Origin: Neokomagataea thailandica NBRC 106555
GTDB taxonomy: Bacteria; Pseudomonadota; Alphaproteobacteria; Acetobacterales; Acetobacteraceae
Length of the DNA: 44,816 bases
Assembly: GCF_001598495.1 (NCBI RefSeq)
Contig: NZ_BCZB01000023.1
Coordinates: forward strand, 1 to 44,816
Reading direction: 5' to 3'
Below, piece by piece: positions 1 through 9,080 of this stretch (the first letter of the stretch is position 1; each line of letters starts with the position of its first letter). Both the position numbers and the translations under genes were made by a program. The notes beneath the pieces were generated by a model that saw only the letters and a program-made list of their open reading frames with translations, made no database searches and had not been told where the DNA came from.

Positions 1-1888
1 CGTATGTCTGCAGGGGGCAGGGTCTGTTGAGTTGCCGTCAACGAATACGCTGGGTGGCACGATTCAGGTGACATCGAGTGACCCGAGTGATCGGCGCGGT
101 GGAAAGATTAGCCAGTCTTTCGGGAGCTATGATTCGTATCGCACCTATGTCCGGTTGGATGCGGGTAAGCTGAACTCGAGCGGCACTAAGTTCTTCACGT
201 CCTATGCGCGTACGGATGAAGGTATGTGGATGGGCGGTGGTAAAGACCAGTTTATGCAGCAGGTTGATGCTAAGCTGGTGCAGCCGATCGGTACGCAAAG
301 CCGTATGTCTGCGTTTTTTAACTGGTCGGGTCTGACGCAGTGGAATTACCCGGACACATCGGTTGGTATTTTGCAGCAAGATGGCTGGCGGACGCCCAAC
401 CTGTATCCGAATTATGCTCTGGCTTATAATATCGCGAATGGTGGTGCCGTTCCGGCGGGCTATGCTGGTGTGCCGGGTATACCGGGATCACAGATTGCGC
501 GTTATGATGGTGGGCAAGCTGAGACCAACTATATGGGCGGCTTGCATTTTGACTTGGCCTTGTCTGATGCACTGACGTGGAACACGACGGTCTACGGCCA
601 TAGCCAGACAGGTTATTATAGCTACACGGATAATACGACGCCTTCTCCGGGAACAGGCGCGCCGCTCTCTGAAATTGTATGGCAGAACCGTCAAGAGCGT
701 TATGGGGTGGATACATCCCTGCGTTACCGGATTGGTCGCCATACGTTGGAAGGTGGCGTTTGGTATGAGAATAATAACCAAGCTGCGGGGCTGTTCAGTT
801 ATAATGAACCTGCTTTAGGGCAGGGGGCGCCATTGCAGGCTGTTGGCCCGTATGATGTTTATGGCCCGGCTTTTCAGCAAGGTTATGGTTTCCAGTGGAA
901 CACCAATGTCGTGCAAACCCATTTGCAGGATAGTATTCGCCTAGCACAGGGGCTTGTTCTGCATGCAGGTTTTAAGTCCATGGTGGCGACGACATCTGGT
1001 GGGGCTAATTATAATAATCAGAGCTATACGGATGCTACAGCATTGCCCAATGGGTCATTGACGGCTTCTGATGCGTTCTTACCGCATGTGAACTTGGATT
1101 GGCATGTGAATCGTCATCATGAGTTTTATGTCGATGTGGCAGAGAATATGCGGGCGTATGAGGTGTCCGCATATGGTGTGGCGAATTCGGTGTACTCGGT
1201 ACAAGATCAAGATACGTTTTTGGCGCAACGCAAAGAGCTGAAGCCTTCTAAGGCTTGGGTTTATTTGGGGGGGTATCGTTACACGTCTTCATTCCTACAG
1301 GCGAATGCGACGGTGTATCATGCGAAGTTGCTGCATCCGGTTTTGGCTGCGGCTGTGGGGTCTTTAACGAACCCTATTTCGCAAGTGATTGACTTTGGGA
1401 AGGTATCTATGACCGGTGCAACCGGTGATGTTGCGTTAACGCCACTTCCGGGACTGACGATTGATAATAATGTTTCCTACAATAAAGGAACTTATGATCG
1501 GGATGTTCAGACTACGGGTGGCTATTACGCGCTAGCCGGTAAGAAGATCGTTAATTACCCGGCATGGATGTATAAGGCTTCGGTCTCTTATGCTTGGCAC
1601 GGAGCAATGGCGCATTTTGATGCCAACTATCTGAGCCGACGCTATTATAGCTTTATGAATGATACATCCATTGGGGGGTATTGGCTGGCGAATACGGGCT
1701 TGGATTATCGCTTTGGCAATGTGAGTGTCCTGCGTGATGTAACAGCGAGCTTTAACGTTTATAACCTGTTTAACACTAAATACATCGCAACGATGGGTGA
1801 GAATGATAACCCTGCAACAGGTGATTATCAGTCGATGGAACGTGGTGCTGTACGTCAGTTTTACGGTACGATTAGCGCTGGTTTTTAA
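1..1888 (+). CDS. TonB-dependent receptor, 5'-truncated by window edge
   Basis: Outer-membrane beta-barrel receptor for TonB-energised uptake of a siderophore or other ligand. The reading frame is open to the window edge, so the signal peptide and most of the plug lie outside. The visible part begins in the distal plug (QGAGSVELPSTNTLGGTIQ, the usual segment joining plug to barrel), continues through aromatic beta-strand repeats and ends in Gly-Phe, the C-terminal aromatic signature for BAM insertion. Methionine-like codons near position 32 are internal, not the start. It is clearly paralogous to the next gene: shared HVNLDWHVNRHHEFYVDVAE and NVYNLFNTKYI-type motifs. A strong terminator follows. 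The substrate cannot be inferred from sequence. Confidence 0.9.
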   Translation, partial: VCLQGAGSVELPSTNTLGGTIQVTSSDPSDRRGGKISQSFGSYDSYRTYVRLDAGKLNSSGTKFFTSYARTDEGMWMGGGKDQFMQQVDAKLVQPIGTQSRMSAFFNWSGLTQWNYPDTSVGILQQDGWRTPNLYPNYALAYNIANGGAVPAGYAGVPGIPGSQIARYDGGQAETNYMGGLHFDLALSDALTWNTTVYGHSQTGYYSYTDNTTPSPGTGAPLSEIVWQNRQERYGVDTSLRYRIGRHTLEGGVWYENNNQAAGLFSYNEPALGQGAPLQAVGPYDVYGPAFQQGYGFQWNTNVVQTHLQDSIRLAQGLVLHAGFKSMVATTSGGANYNNQSYTDATALPNGSLTASDAFLPHVNLDWHVNRHHEFYVDVAENMRAYEVSAYGVANSVYSVQDQDTFLAQRKELKPSKAWVYLGGYRYTSSFLQANATVYHAKLLHPVLAAAVGSLTNPISQVIDFGKVSMTGATGDVALTPLPGLTIDNNVSYNKGTYDRDVQTTGGYYALAGKKIVNYPAWMYKASVSYAWHGAMAHFDANYLSRRYYSFMNDTSIGGYWLANTGLDYRFGNVSVLRDVTASFNVYNLFNTKYIATMGENDNPATGDYQSMERGAVRQFYGTISAGF

Positions 1889-1917
1889 GTCCAGCATAAA
1901 ACTGTACGGGTAACGAA

Positions 1918-1950
1918 GGGCACAGCTTGGCTGTGCCCTTTTTATTTTTA
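1918..1950 (+). terminator. Rho-independent terminator after the first receptor
   Basis: Perfect 9-bp stem GGGCACAGC/GCTGTGCCC (1918-1926 with 1930-1938), three-base loop, then TTTTTATTTTTA. It separates the two receptor transcripts. Confidence 0.9.
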
Positions 1951-2125
1951 TATTGTAAAAAGACCAAAATGTGACATATTTGAAACGAAATGGGGCTTTC
2001 GTTGCAAAGTTTGTGTAAAGAGTGCTTGTATAACGCTTATTTTAATGTAATTTAAAATTAATCGTATCGATATAGGTGAATTTTTTTTCACCGAAAATAA
2101 TTAGTTAAATTAAGCGGATGTGATT
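1951..2125 (+). promoter_or_regulatory. AT-rich intergenic region presumed to hold the promoter of the second receptor
   Basis: About 175 bp without a gene, much more AT-rich than its surroundings, between the terminator and the start of the second receptor. TTGCAA at 2002 and TATAAC at 2029 are visible but 21 bp apart, too far for a normal sigma-70 pair, so no promoter is assigned to a position. No clear Fur box was recognised. Confidence 0.35.
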
Positions 2126-4534
2126 ATGAGACTGCGCCTTCTTCTTTCAACTGTGGCGGCTGGAGCTGTTTTGACGAGCTTCTCGTATGCGGAAGCTGCG
2201 CGGCATACGGATGGGAAAACCAAATCGACGCAGACCGTTGGTGTGAAGAAAATCAGCGCTCCTGCTGTGCATGTGCGGAAATCCGCGCCTCATGTTTCTT
2301 CCGGAAATGAAACGTTGACTGTGAGCGTGCGGCGTACGGCATCGCATAATGCGGTGGAAGTGGTTTCTCGCTAGACAATGGATCATTTCGTTGCGGGCAC
2401 GAGCCCCGTGGCGATTTTGGCGCAAACGACACCGGGGGCATTGTTTACATCGGACGATGCCTTTGGCCTCGATACCGTGGCGAATACATTGTACGTCCGT
2501 GGTTTTAATCAGACTCAACTTGGCGCGACGTTGGATGGTATTCCAATGGGTGGACAAGGCTTCCATAACTGGAATGGTCTTGGCGTTGATCAGGCTGAAA
2601 TTCAGGAGAATATCTCCAGCTTAACCCTTTCTCAGGGGGCTGGTGCATTGGACACGCCATCGGCTCAGACATTGGGCGGTGCCATGACGTTTGCGAGCAG
2701 TGATCCGACCGACCATGCAGGTGGGCGTTTGAGCCAACTCTTCGGGAGTAATCATGGTTTCCGTACGTTTGCGCGTGTGGATAGTGGGATTCTGAACCCG
2801 ACGGGTACGAAGTTTTATGCTTCTTTTGCGCGGACGGCTCAGGATTTATGGAAGGGTTATGGTGACCAATCTGAACTGCAAGCCAATGCAAAAATTGTTC
2901 AGCCTGTTGGTGAGCACGGTAAAATTACGGCTCTTTTTGATTATTCAAATTTTTCCCAGTACAATTACCTCTCGGTCACCAAAAATATGTGGCAGCGCTT
3001 AGGGCAGGACAGCATTTATCTGAAGCCAAATTACGCATTGGCGAAGCAATATGCGTATTATGCGCAAAATGGCGGTGTTCCTGCGAATTATGCTGGTATT
3101 CTATCCAATGATGAAATCAGTGATTTTGCTTATGACGGCACCCAGATTCAACGGAATTATCTCTCCGCATTGACCGGTGATTTTGAACTAGCTCCTGGGA
3201 TTACGTCGAAAACTATTGCGTATGCACATATTTCTAATGGTGATTATGCGGGGACAAATCCGTCTTTGATATCGCCTGATTCTCAGGTGCCTATGGTACT
3301 TGAGGTTGGGCACCCTGATACCCGTCGTCTTGGTGTGGTGCAGAGTTTTGATATTCAGGCGGGCAGCCGTAATGATATTAAAACGGGTGTTTGGTACGAG
3401 AATAATCGTTTCCAATACCCCATGATGATGTATCAAGATGGCGTTAACTATCCACATGCATCGTTGTCAGATTTCACGAATGGGACAACGTGGTGGCGTG
3501 ACGCTTTTAACACCAATACGTTCCAGTTTTACCTGCAAGATACATACAAGGTCTTGAAAAATCTGACGGTTACGGCTGGGTTCCGTTCTTTGGTGCAAAG
3601 CACGCATGGGGGCACTAAAGAAGATAATTCGAGCTCATTGTCGGATTGGGGGGTCTATTATAGCCATCCTGTTAATGGTGCTTTGACTGCGGCAAATGCC
3701 TTTTTGCCACATGTGAATGTAGATTATCGTTTCCTTGAGCATCATGAGATTTATGTGGATGTTGCTGAGAACATGCGCGCTTATGATTATGGCGCTCAGT
3801 CTTCGAGTGGGAGCGCGTGGTCTCATATTGGTACAAGTAAAGTCAGCGCACAAAGTGTGTTTGATGCGAGCAAGTCTGTTTTGCGCCCTGAGCGGACGTG
3901 GAATTATGTGATTGGTTATCGTTTTAACAGCCAGTATTTTTCAGGCAGTGTTGATTATTATCATACGGATTATTTCAATCGTTTAGCGGCGATTTCTAGT
4001 GGTCCGGTGAATAATACGTATAATGCTTATCTGAATGTTGGGCGTGAAACTGTGAATGGTGCGGATGTTCTGGGCACTATTCGTCCGATCACGGGCTTGG
4101 CGATTACGAATAGTTTTAGCTGGAATGACGCGCGTTATCAGCAAGATAGCTTGCCTTATGCCGGGAGCACGATCAGCATTAAGGGTAAGCAGCAGGTTTA
4201 TTATCCGAAGTATATGTATAAGGCCGATGTGACTTATACGTGGAAAAAAGCGACTGTGAACTTCAATACGAATTATGTGGGGTCACGTTATATGACCTAT
4301 ACAAATGATGAGAAGATTCCGGCGTATTGGTCTTCAACGCTGACGGCGAGTTACGATTTTGGTCGTATCGGTTTTGCTGAAAATATGAAGGCGACTTTTG
4401 GTGTAACGAATTTGTTCAACCAGAATTATATTGGTGGCGTCTATGGGGCTGCATCTGTTTCTGGTGATGATAATGCTAATCTGTTCGTGGCTGCACCACG
4501 TCAGTATTTTGGCAGTGTTGCTGCTCAGTTCTAA
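2126..4534 (+). pseudogene. TonB-dependent receptor interrupted by an in-frame amber codon
   Basis: One continuous frame encodes a full receptor except for TAG at 2372-2374. Upstream of the stop: a signal peptide (MRLRLLLSTVAAGAVLTSFSYAEA), a spacer, and the typical plug entry ETLTVSVRRTA...VEVVSR. Directly after it, the frame resumes with TMDHFVAGTSP, the expected continuation, then a plug with LYVRGFNQTQLGATLDGIPM and a barrel ending in Gln-Phe. Receptors of this family normally read SR(Q/E)TMDH here, so the stop most simply arose from CAG to TAG. An ATG at 2378 follows, but a product starting there would lack a signal peptide. GTG at 2120 is an alternative start. It could be a true pseudogene, a suppressed stop, a phase-variable allele or a sequencing error. 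Confidence 0.85.
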
Positions 4535-4553
4535 GGTTTGTAGTTGATGATAT

Positions 4554-4582
4554 CTTTCCGGCCCATTGTGAGGGCCGGAAAG
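4554..4582. terminator. Stem-loop between convergent genes
   Basis: Perfect 11-bp stem CTTTCCGGCCC/GGGCCGGAAAG with a 7-base loop, lying just after the receptor stop and before the end of the minus-strand ATPase gene. There is no T-run on either side, so it may be a weak bidirectional terminator or mRNA 3'-end stabiliser. Confidence 0.5.
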
Positions 4583-4635
4583 TGTAAGGTTATATGCGGC
4601 CAGCCTCGTTTCTTTGGGTTGAGGCCGTGCGTCCG

Positions 4636-5496
4636 TTAAGTGGATAATTCTGCCGAGAGATTATCAATAAATTGAGCAGCGACGCGTCCTGAGCGGCTGC
4701 CACGTGCCATTGCCCATTGAAGTGCTCGGCGGCGTAGTTCTTCAGTGTCGATGGGGAGGTTTCGGTCTGTAGCATAGGCGTTTACGATGGCGAGGTAGTC
4801 GTCTTGTGTGGCGCCATAGAGACCAATCCATAATCCAAAGCGGTCAGAAAGGGAGACTTTTTCTTCGATGGCTTCTGAGGGGTTAATGGCGCTGCCTGTT
4901 TCATTTTCAATCATGTCGCGTGGCATGAGATGTCGACGGTTTGAGGTCGCATACAGCAAGACGTTGTCAGGGCGACCGGCGACGCCACCGTCTAGGACGG
5001 ATTTGAGCGATTTATAGTCGGCGTCTTGGCTTTCAAAAGAAAGATCATCGCAGAATAAAATACACCGTCGGGACGTTTGGCGAAGGAGTGCGAGGAGGCG
5101 CGGGAGTGATGCGAGAGCATCACGTGGGATCTCGATGAGTGCGAGTGGCGCTTCGCCGCGTTCACGTTGTTCAGTATTAATGGCCGTTAGGGCGGCTTTT
5201 ACAAGGGATGATTTCCCCATGCCGCGCGCGCCCCAGAGCATGACGTTATTGGCAGGAAAACCGCGCGCAAAATGACGTGTATTGGCCAGAACGGGAGCAA
5301 TCTGTCGGTCAAGGCCGCGCAGTAGCCGCAGGGGAACGCCAGAAGGGTTTGTAATAGGGTGAAGGCTTTCGGTTGCTCCGTCCCAATAATGTACATCGGC
5401 TTTGTCCAAAGCATCAGCACGAGCGGGCTTTGGGGCCATGCGCTCAAGGCTATCGGCAATACGGGTTAGGGCAGTGAGGAGGGCGGGGTCGGTCAT
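4636..5496 (-). CDS. DUF815 family P-loop ATPase
   Basis: AAA+-like ATP-binding protein of the DUF815/COG2607 family; its cellular role is not established. Walker A is GARGMGKSS (about residues 89-97) and Walker B is CILFCDD (about 145-151). A conserved YATSNRRHL sensor-like segment and a C-terminal SGRVAAQFI helix are also visible. The length of 286 aa is normal for the family, and the start is ATG at 5496. It is divergent from yajC. No signal peptide or membrane segment is seen, so it is probably cytoplasmic. Confidence 0.85.
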   Translation of the reverse strand: MTDPALLTALTRIADSLERMAPKPARADALDKADVHYWDGATESLHPITNPSGVPLRLLRGLDRQIAPVLANTRHFARGFPANNVMLWGARGMGKSSLVKAALTAINTEQRERGEAPLALIEIPRDALASLPRLLALLRQTSRRCILFCDDLSFESQDADYKSLKSVLDGGVAGRPDNVLLYATSNRRHLMPRDMIENETGSAINPSEAIEEKVSLSDRFGLWIGLYGATQDDYLAIVNAYATDRNLPIDTEELRRRALQWAMARGSRSGRVAAQFIDNLSAELST

Positions 5497-5588
5497 GGTA
5501 AAGCTTTATTCAATAGAGTGCGGCGCTTGACGCGCGGTCCGGGAACGATATGGTCCCTTCACGCTTCACTCAAGATGGAACTTTGATC

Positions 5589-5885
5589 ATGCAAAATGTG
5601 TTTGCTAACCCACAATTTATTCAATTCGCCCCGATGGTTCTGATTTTCGTGGTGATGTATTTTCTGCTGATCCGTCCGCAGCAAGCGCGTCAGCGCAAGT
5701 TGAAAGAAGAGCAAAATAGCTTGCGCCGTGGTGACCGTATTGTGACGGCAGGTGGTGTGATCGGTGTTGTTCAGGCGACGCGTGAAGGCAGCGATGAAGT
5801 TGATGTAGAGATCGCTCAAGGTGTGCGGGTTAAGATTGTACGCAGCACCATCACGACGGTTCTGTCACGCGAACAAAAGGCTTGA
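5589..5885 (+). CDS. yajC: Preprotein translocase subunit YajC
   Basis: Small single-span inner-membrane accessory subunit of the Sec-DF-YajC translocon. From ATG at 5589 the protein is 98 aa. It has one transmembrane helix (FAPMVLIFVVMYFLLIRPQ), the family hallmark RPQQ(A)RQRK directly after it, and a cytoplasmic domain with GDRIVTAGGVIGVV. An in-frame ATG at 5550 would add 13 polar residues before the helix and was not preferred. In many proteobacteria secD and secF follow; here a bidirectional terminator follows instead, so yajC is monocistronic. Confidence 0.93.
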   Translation: MQNVFANPQFIQFAPMVLIFVVMYFLLIRPQQARQRKLKEEQNSLRRGDRIVTAGGVIGVVQATREGSDEVDVEIAQGVRVKIVRSTITTVLSREQKA

Positions 5886-5918
5886 TGTCTGGCGTTATGT
5901 CAGCAGAAGATTAGGTAC

Positions 5919-5954
5919 AAAAAAGCTCCGCAGAATAGTCTGCGGAGCTTTTTT
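5919..5954. terminator. Bidirectional Rho-independent terminator between yajC and sodB
   Basis: Perfect stem GCTCCGCAG/CTGCGGAGC (5925-5933 with 5940-5948), flanked by A6 on the left and T6 on the right. It therefore works for transcripts from both sides and serves the convergent yajC and sodB genes. Confidence 0.93.
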
Positions 5955-5971
5955 ATGTGTGTAGCCCGTGA

Positions 5972-6580
5972 TTAAGCGGATTTCAGCACAGTCTCTGCGA
6001 ATTCGTAATTCGCCAGCTTGTCGAGGTAGTTCGATACGTAATCTGGGCGACGGTTACGGAAGTCGAGGTAATAAGCGTGCTCCCAAACATCGAGACCCAG
6101 AAGGGTCTTGCCTTGGCCTTCAGCCAGTGGGTTGCTGCCATTTGGGGTCTTGGTGACGACGAGTTTGCCTTCACCATTCAGAACCAGCCATGCCCAGCCT
6201 GAGCCGAATTGTGTGGTGGCAGCTTGCTTGAAGGCTGCTTTGAAGGCATCAACTGAACCGAAATCTTCGTTCAGCTTGCTTTCCAGCGCTGTTGGGATCT
6301 TGCCGCCAGCAGGTGACAGATTCTGCCAGAACAGAATGTGGTTCCAATGTTGGCCCGCATTGTTGAAGATCGGCGCCATGTCAGCAGAATCGTGCGAGAG
6401 AACAATGATTTCCTCGAGCGATTTGCCTGTGAGTTCTTCATTCTTTTCAACGAAGCCATTCAGGGCTGTGACATAAGCCTGATGATGCTTGCCGTGGTGC
6501 AGTTCCAGAGTTTCCTGGCACATGCCAGCGTCAGCAAGTGCGTTGGCGGCGTAAGGTAGGGAAGGAAGTTCGAAAGCCAT
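5972..6580 (-). CDS. sodB: Superoxide dismutase, Fe type
   Basis: Dismutes superoxide to oxygen and hydrogen peroxide in the cytoplasm. The length of 202 aa is standard. The four metal ligands are visible: His28 (ELHHGKHH), His81 (HWNH), Asp164 and His168 (DVWEHAYY). Gln77 in FNNAGQHWNH is at the position that favours iron in the family, although cambialistic enzymes share it. A good ribosome site, AAGGAG, precedes the ATG at 6580. No signal peptide is seen. Confidence 0.96.
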   Translation of the reverse strand: MAFELPSLPYAANALADAGMCQETLELHHGKHHQAYVTALNGFVEKNEELTGKSLEEIIVLSHDSADMAPIFNNAGQHWNHILFWQNLSPAGGKIPTALESKLNEDFGSVDAFKAAFKQAATTQFGSGWAWLVLNGEGKLVVTKTPNGSNPLAEGQGKTLLGLDVWEHAYYLDFRNRRPDYVSNYLDKLANYEFAETVLKSA

Positions 6581-6673
6581 GATATGTGCTCCTTGAGGAA
6601 AAGGAAGGGGTATTAAAAAGCGTGTCGGCCCGCATGCTACAATGCGTCTAGCGAACCGTCATGCTCACCGATG

Positions 6674-7546
6674 TCACTTATGCGCGATGTTTGCAACGCT
6701 GCGTTCCATCGCACCGATCAGTGCAGCGTAATCTTCATTTGAGTGGTTATTGTTGCTGAGGGCAAGAGCTTGGTCAGCAACAGCCATAGCCGGCATGAAC
6801 GCACCAGCTTTTCGGCCAGCCTCTATGAGGAGGCCCATGTCTTTGGACATGAGGCGTGTGGGAAATTGGGATGGGAAAATTTTATTCTCTGCCATGGTCA
6901 GCTTGCGTTTGTGGTGCGGGCTAATAACGGCGAGGTTTTGGAGTGTTTCGAATAGGACATGCCGCTCAATTCCTGCGGAAAGGCCATAGCTGACCCCTTC
7001 AGAAATGACGTTGAGCGTCGCGCCCATAATTCCATTTACGACGAGTTTAAGGCGTGCGGCGCTACCAGAAGGACCAGCGTGAATGGTGATTTTGCCGATG
7101 ACATCCAAAACGGGACGTGCGCGCTCAACGGTTTCGGTTGTGCCGCCGACCAGCATAATGAGCTCGCCTTTTTCAGCTTCTGGTGTGCTGCCGGACATGG
7201 GGGCGTCAAGCAGAGCGAAGCCGTGGTTGTGTGCGAGCTTGGCGAGTGCATCTGCTTGATCTGGGGAGACAGTTGAGGTGTCGAGTACAAGTTTGTCTGG
7301 GTTCAGCCCTGCGAGAAGCCCGTTTTCGCCATGCAGGGAGGCTTGTTCTGCCGCATCGTTCGGTACGCAGAGGATAATAATATCGGCGTGTTCAGCGATA
7401 GCGCGTGGAGATGGGAGGGACTTTGCTCCGGTGATCCGTCCTGATGGAGTATAAGCAAAGACGGAATAGCCCGCTTCTTGAAGGTTTTTGCCCATAGGCT
7501 GTGCCATGGCGCCGTAGCCAATGAAACCAATTATTGGATTGGGCAT
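6674..7546 (-). CDS. NAD(P)-dependent beta-hydroxyacid dehydrogenase (3-hydroxyisobutyrate dehydrogenase family)
   Basis: Oxidoreductase that interconverts a beta-hydroxyacid and its semialdehyde; members include 3-hydroxyisobutyrate dehydrogenase, tartronate semialdehyde reductase and glyoxylate/succinic semialdehyde reductases. The N-terminal Rossmann motif is GFIGYGAMA (7-15). The substrate loop is DAPMSGSTPEAEKGEL (114-129), the predicted catalytic lysine is Lys168 in KLVVNG, and KDMGLL near 235 matches the C-terminal signature. The length of 290 aa is normal. Substrate specificity cannot be assigned. It lies upstream of sodB on the same strand with about 93 bp between them, so co-transcription is possible but not shown. 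Confidence 0.88.
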   Translation of the reverse strand: MPNPIIGFIGYGAMAQPMGKNLQEAGYSVFAYTPSGRITGAKSLPSPRAIAEHADIIILCVPNDAAEQASLHGENGLLAGLNPDKLVLDTSTVSPDQADALAKLAHNHGFALLDAPMSGSTPEAEKGELIMLVGGTTETVERARPVLDVIGKITIHAGPSGSAARLKLVVNGIMGATLNVISEGVSYGLSAGIERHVLFETLQNLAVISPHHKRKLTMAENKIFPSQFPTRLMSKDMGLLIEAGRKAGAFMPAMAVADQALALSNNNHSNEDYAALIGAMERSVANIAHK

Positions 7547-7678
7547 GTCACAACCTCATATCATGCCGTGAAGAGTATCAGCCCATGCTGTGCGAAGGGC
7601 AGACTGTATATTTGTATTCATATGTTTAATGTGAATGGGAGGAGAGATATTTTTTGTTGAGGGTATCGTGGCGTGAGC

Positions 7679-8218
7679 TCAAGCATGGGGTGTCAGAGCG
7701 TTTTCTATATCCGGCAAGAGCTCGTCGAGCGCTGTGATCATGCGGGTGAAGGAGCTGCTCTTCATGGTCGTGCCAGGCGAAGGTAGGTGAGCGACGAGCA
7801 AACCATCTGGTAGGCGTGTGATGGTGTTTGGATAAAAAATCTGCCGGCTCAGGGTGACCCCGCAGGCTTCCATGAGGGTAATATGCGTGCTGAGGCCAAT
7901 GGCAATGACAAGTTGCAATCCGGGTAATGTGTTGAGTTCATGCTGAAGGGTATGTTTGGCATTTTTTAAGTGGTTTGGCTGGGCGATAGGGGATGTGACG
8001 GTCACATTAGCCTGAGAAAAGCAGGCGTATGGATGAAGGCTGCTGCTGGGGGAGAAGCCTATGCCGCGTGCTTCCAGAATATCTTTCAGGTGGGCCTGTG
8101 ACAGAGTTTGGCCAATAGCGACAATGAGTATTGAGGGGGAAGAGAGAAGGGGAGTGCTCCCTTCCGAAGGAGCCAAAAGAGTGGGGGGAAGAGCTTCGGA
8201 AGGGAGCGTGTAGGTCAT
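7679..8218 (-). CDS. Uracil-DNA-glycosylase-like protein lacking the active-site loop (tentative)
   Basis: 179 aa. The segment HELNTLPGLQLVIAIGLSTH and a terminal HLPSPGT...FTRMITALDELL resemble the central strand and the HPSP-type motif of family 4/5 uracil-DNA glycosylases. At the expected motif A (GEAPG...GRPFVG) the sequence goes straight from ILIVAIG to a helix, so the catalytic loop seems absent. The iron-sulfur cysteine set is also missing (only Cys66 and Cys118 or so). I infer a degenerate or repurposed UDG fold; the assignment rests on pattern resemblance only. Its ATG overlaps the stop of the upstream NYN gene by 4 nt, so the two are translationally coupled. Confidence 0.45.
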   Translation of the reverse strand: MTYTLPSEALPPTLLAPSEGSTPLLSSPSILIVAIGQTLSQAHLKDILEARGIGFSPSSSLHPYACFSQANVTVTSPIAQPNHLKNAKHTLQHELNTLPGLQLVIAIGLSTHITLMEACGVTLSRQIFYPNTITRLPDGLLVAHLPSPGTTMKSSSFTRMITALDELLPDIENALTPHA

Positions 8219-8817
8219 GTTGGAAGAGTTTCGTCACTGTTAATGTCGGCAGGATGGCGGATTGGTGCCTGACGGGGGCGCGGTTCTGCGCTGCGTCGTG
8301 TAAATTCTGGAGCAATTTCAGCCAATTCGATGAAGCGATCGGCCTGACGGCGCAGGTCATCACTGATCATCGGGGGGGTGGACCGTGTGGAAGAAATCAC
8401 GGAAACGCGGACGCCACGGGATTGTACGGCTTCAACCGCACGGCGTAGGTCAGCGTCCCCACTGATAATGACAGCGTGGTCTAGGTTAGGTGCTTGCTCC
8501 AGAAGGTCTACAGCCAATTCGACATCCATATTGCCTTTAATACGGCGTCTTCCTGAATGATCCGTAAACTCCCGGGCGGTTTTTAGAATTAAATGAAAAC
8601 CGTTATAGGCGAGCCAGTCGGTTAATGGGCGCAGTGGGGAGTATTCGTCTGTGTCTGGGATGGCGGCGTAATAGTAGGCGCGGCGGAAAAGGCTACGTTT
8701 TTCGAAAAGGTCGCGCAGGCTACGGAAGTCTACGTCAAAGCCGAGGTTTTTTGCTGCGTGGTAGAGGCTAGCGCCGTCAATGAAGAGGGCTGTGCGTTCT
8801 GCTGGTTTTAAAAACAT
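8215..8817 (-). CDS. NYN domain protein, LabA/DUF88 family
   Basis: PIN-like NYN fold proteins bind or cleave RNA in several systems. Visible acidic metal-binding residues, numbered from ATG at 8817: Asp14 in ALFIDGASLY, Asp98 in GNMDVELAVDLL, and Asp121 and Asp123 in VIISGDADL. This is the LabA-type arrangement and implies an intact nuclease site. The frame also allows TTG at 8829. The C-terminal tail is Arg/Pro-rich and probably disordered. It is divergent from rpoZ and overlaps the downstream UDG-like gene by 4 nt (ATGA). The target RNA is unknown. Confidence 0.85.
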   Translation of the reverse strand: MFLKPAERTALFIDGASLYHAAKNLGFDVDFRSLRDLFEKRSLFRRAYYYAAIPDTDEYSPLRPLTDWLAYNGFHLILKTAREFTDHSGRRRIKGNMDVELAVDLLEQAPNLDHAVIISGDADLRRAVEAVQSRGVRVSVISSTRSTPPMISDDLRRQADRFIELAEIAPEFTRRSAEPRPRQAPIRHPADINSDETLPT

Positions 8818-8998
8818 GATTTCAGACAATCCATTTTATCTTGAGAATTGGGCTCATATTCGCCGCTTGCGGCAGAATCGTGACAATGCGGTTAAAATAA
8901 GTGTCCGATTTTCGAACGTTACGTGTGTGAGGAAAGTTGCAAGGTGAGTGTGTAAAGTGATGTTTCATTCGTTGGGATGTGGGGCATCTCACCGTGGA

Positions 8999-9027
8999 TT
9001 GCAACTGTGTAGGCATTATGCTATACC
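8999..9027 (+). promoter_or_regulatory. Predicted sigma-70 promoter of rpoZ
   Basis: TTGCAA at 8999-9004 and TATACC at 9022-9027 are separated by exactly 17 bp, about 54 bp before the rpoZ start. Prediction from sequence only. Confidence 0.5.
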
Positions 9028-9080
9028 CCGAATCTTCCAAAGTTGCATATTATTTATTTCGACCCGAAGGGGACAGCCTC

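Noticed and set aside
32-45. TTG at 32 as the true start of the first receptor
   Set aside because: The frame continues open to the window edge with receptor-like residues, so the gene is cut by the window rather than starting here.
2378-4534. Independent gene starting at ATG 2378
   Set aside because: It would lack a signal peptide, starts inside the plug and follows the upstream frame without a shift; an interrupted single gene fits better.
4534-4640. CRISPR or tandem repeats anywhere in the window
   Set aside because: No regularly spaced repeats were seen here or elsewhere; the only repeats are hairpin dyads.
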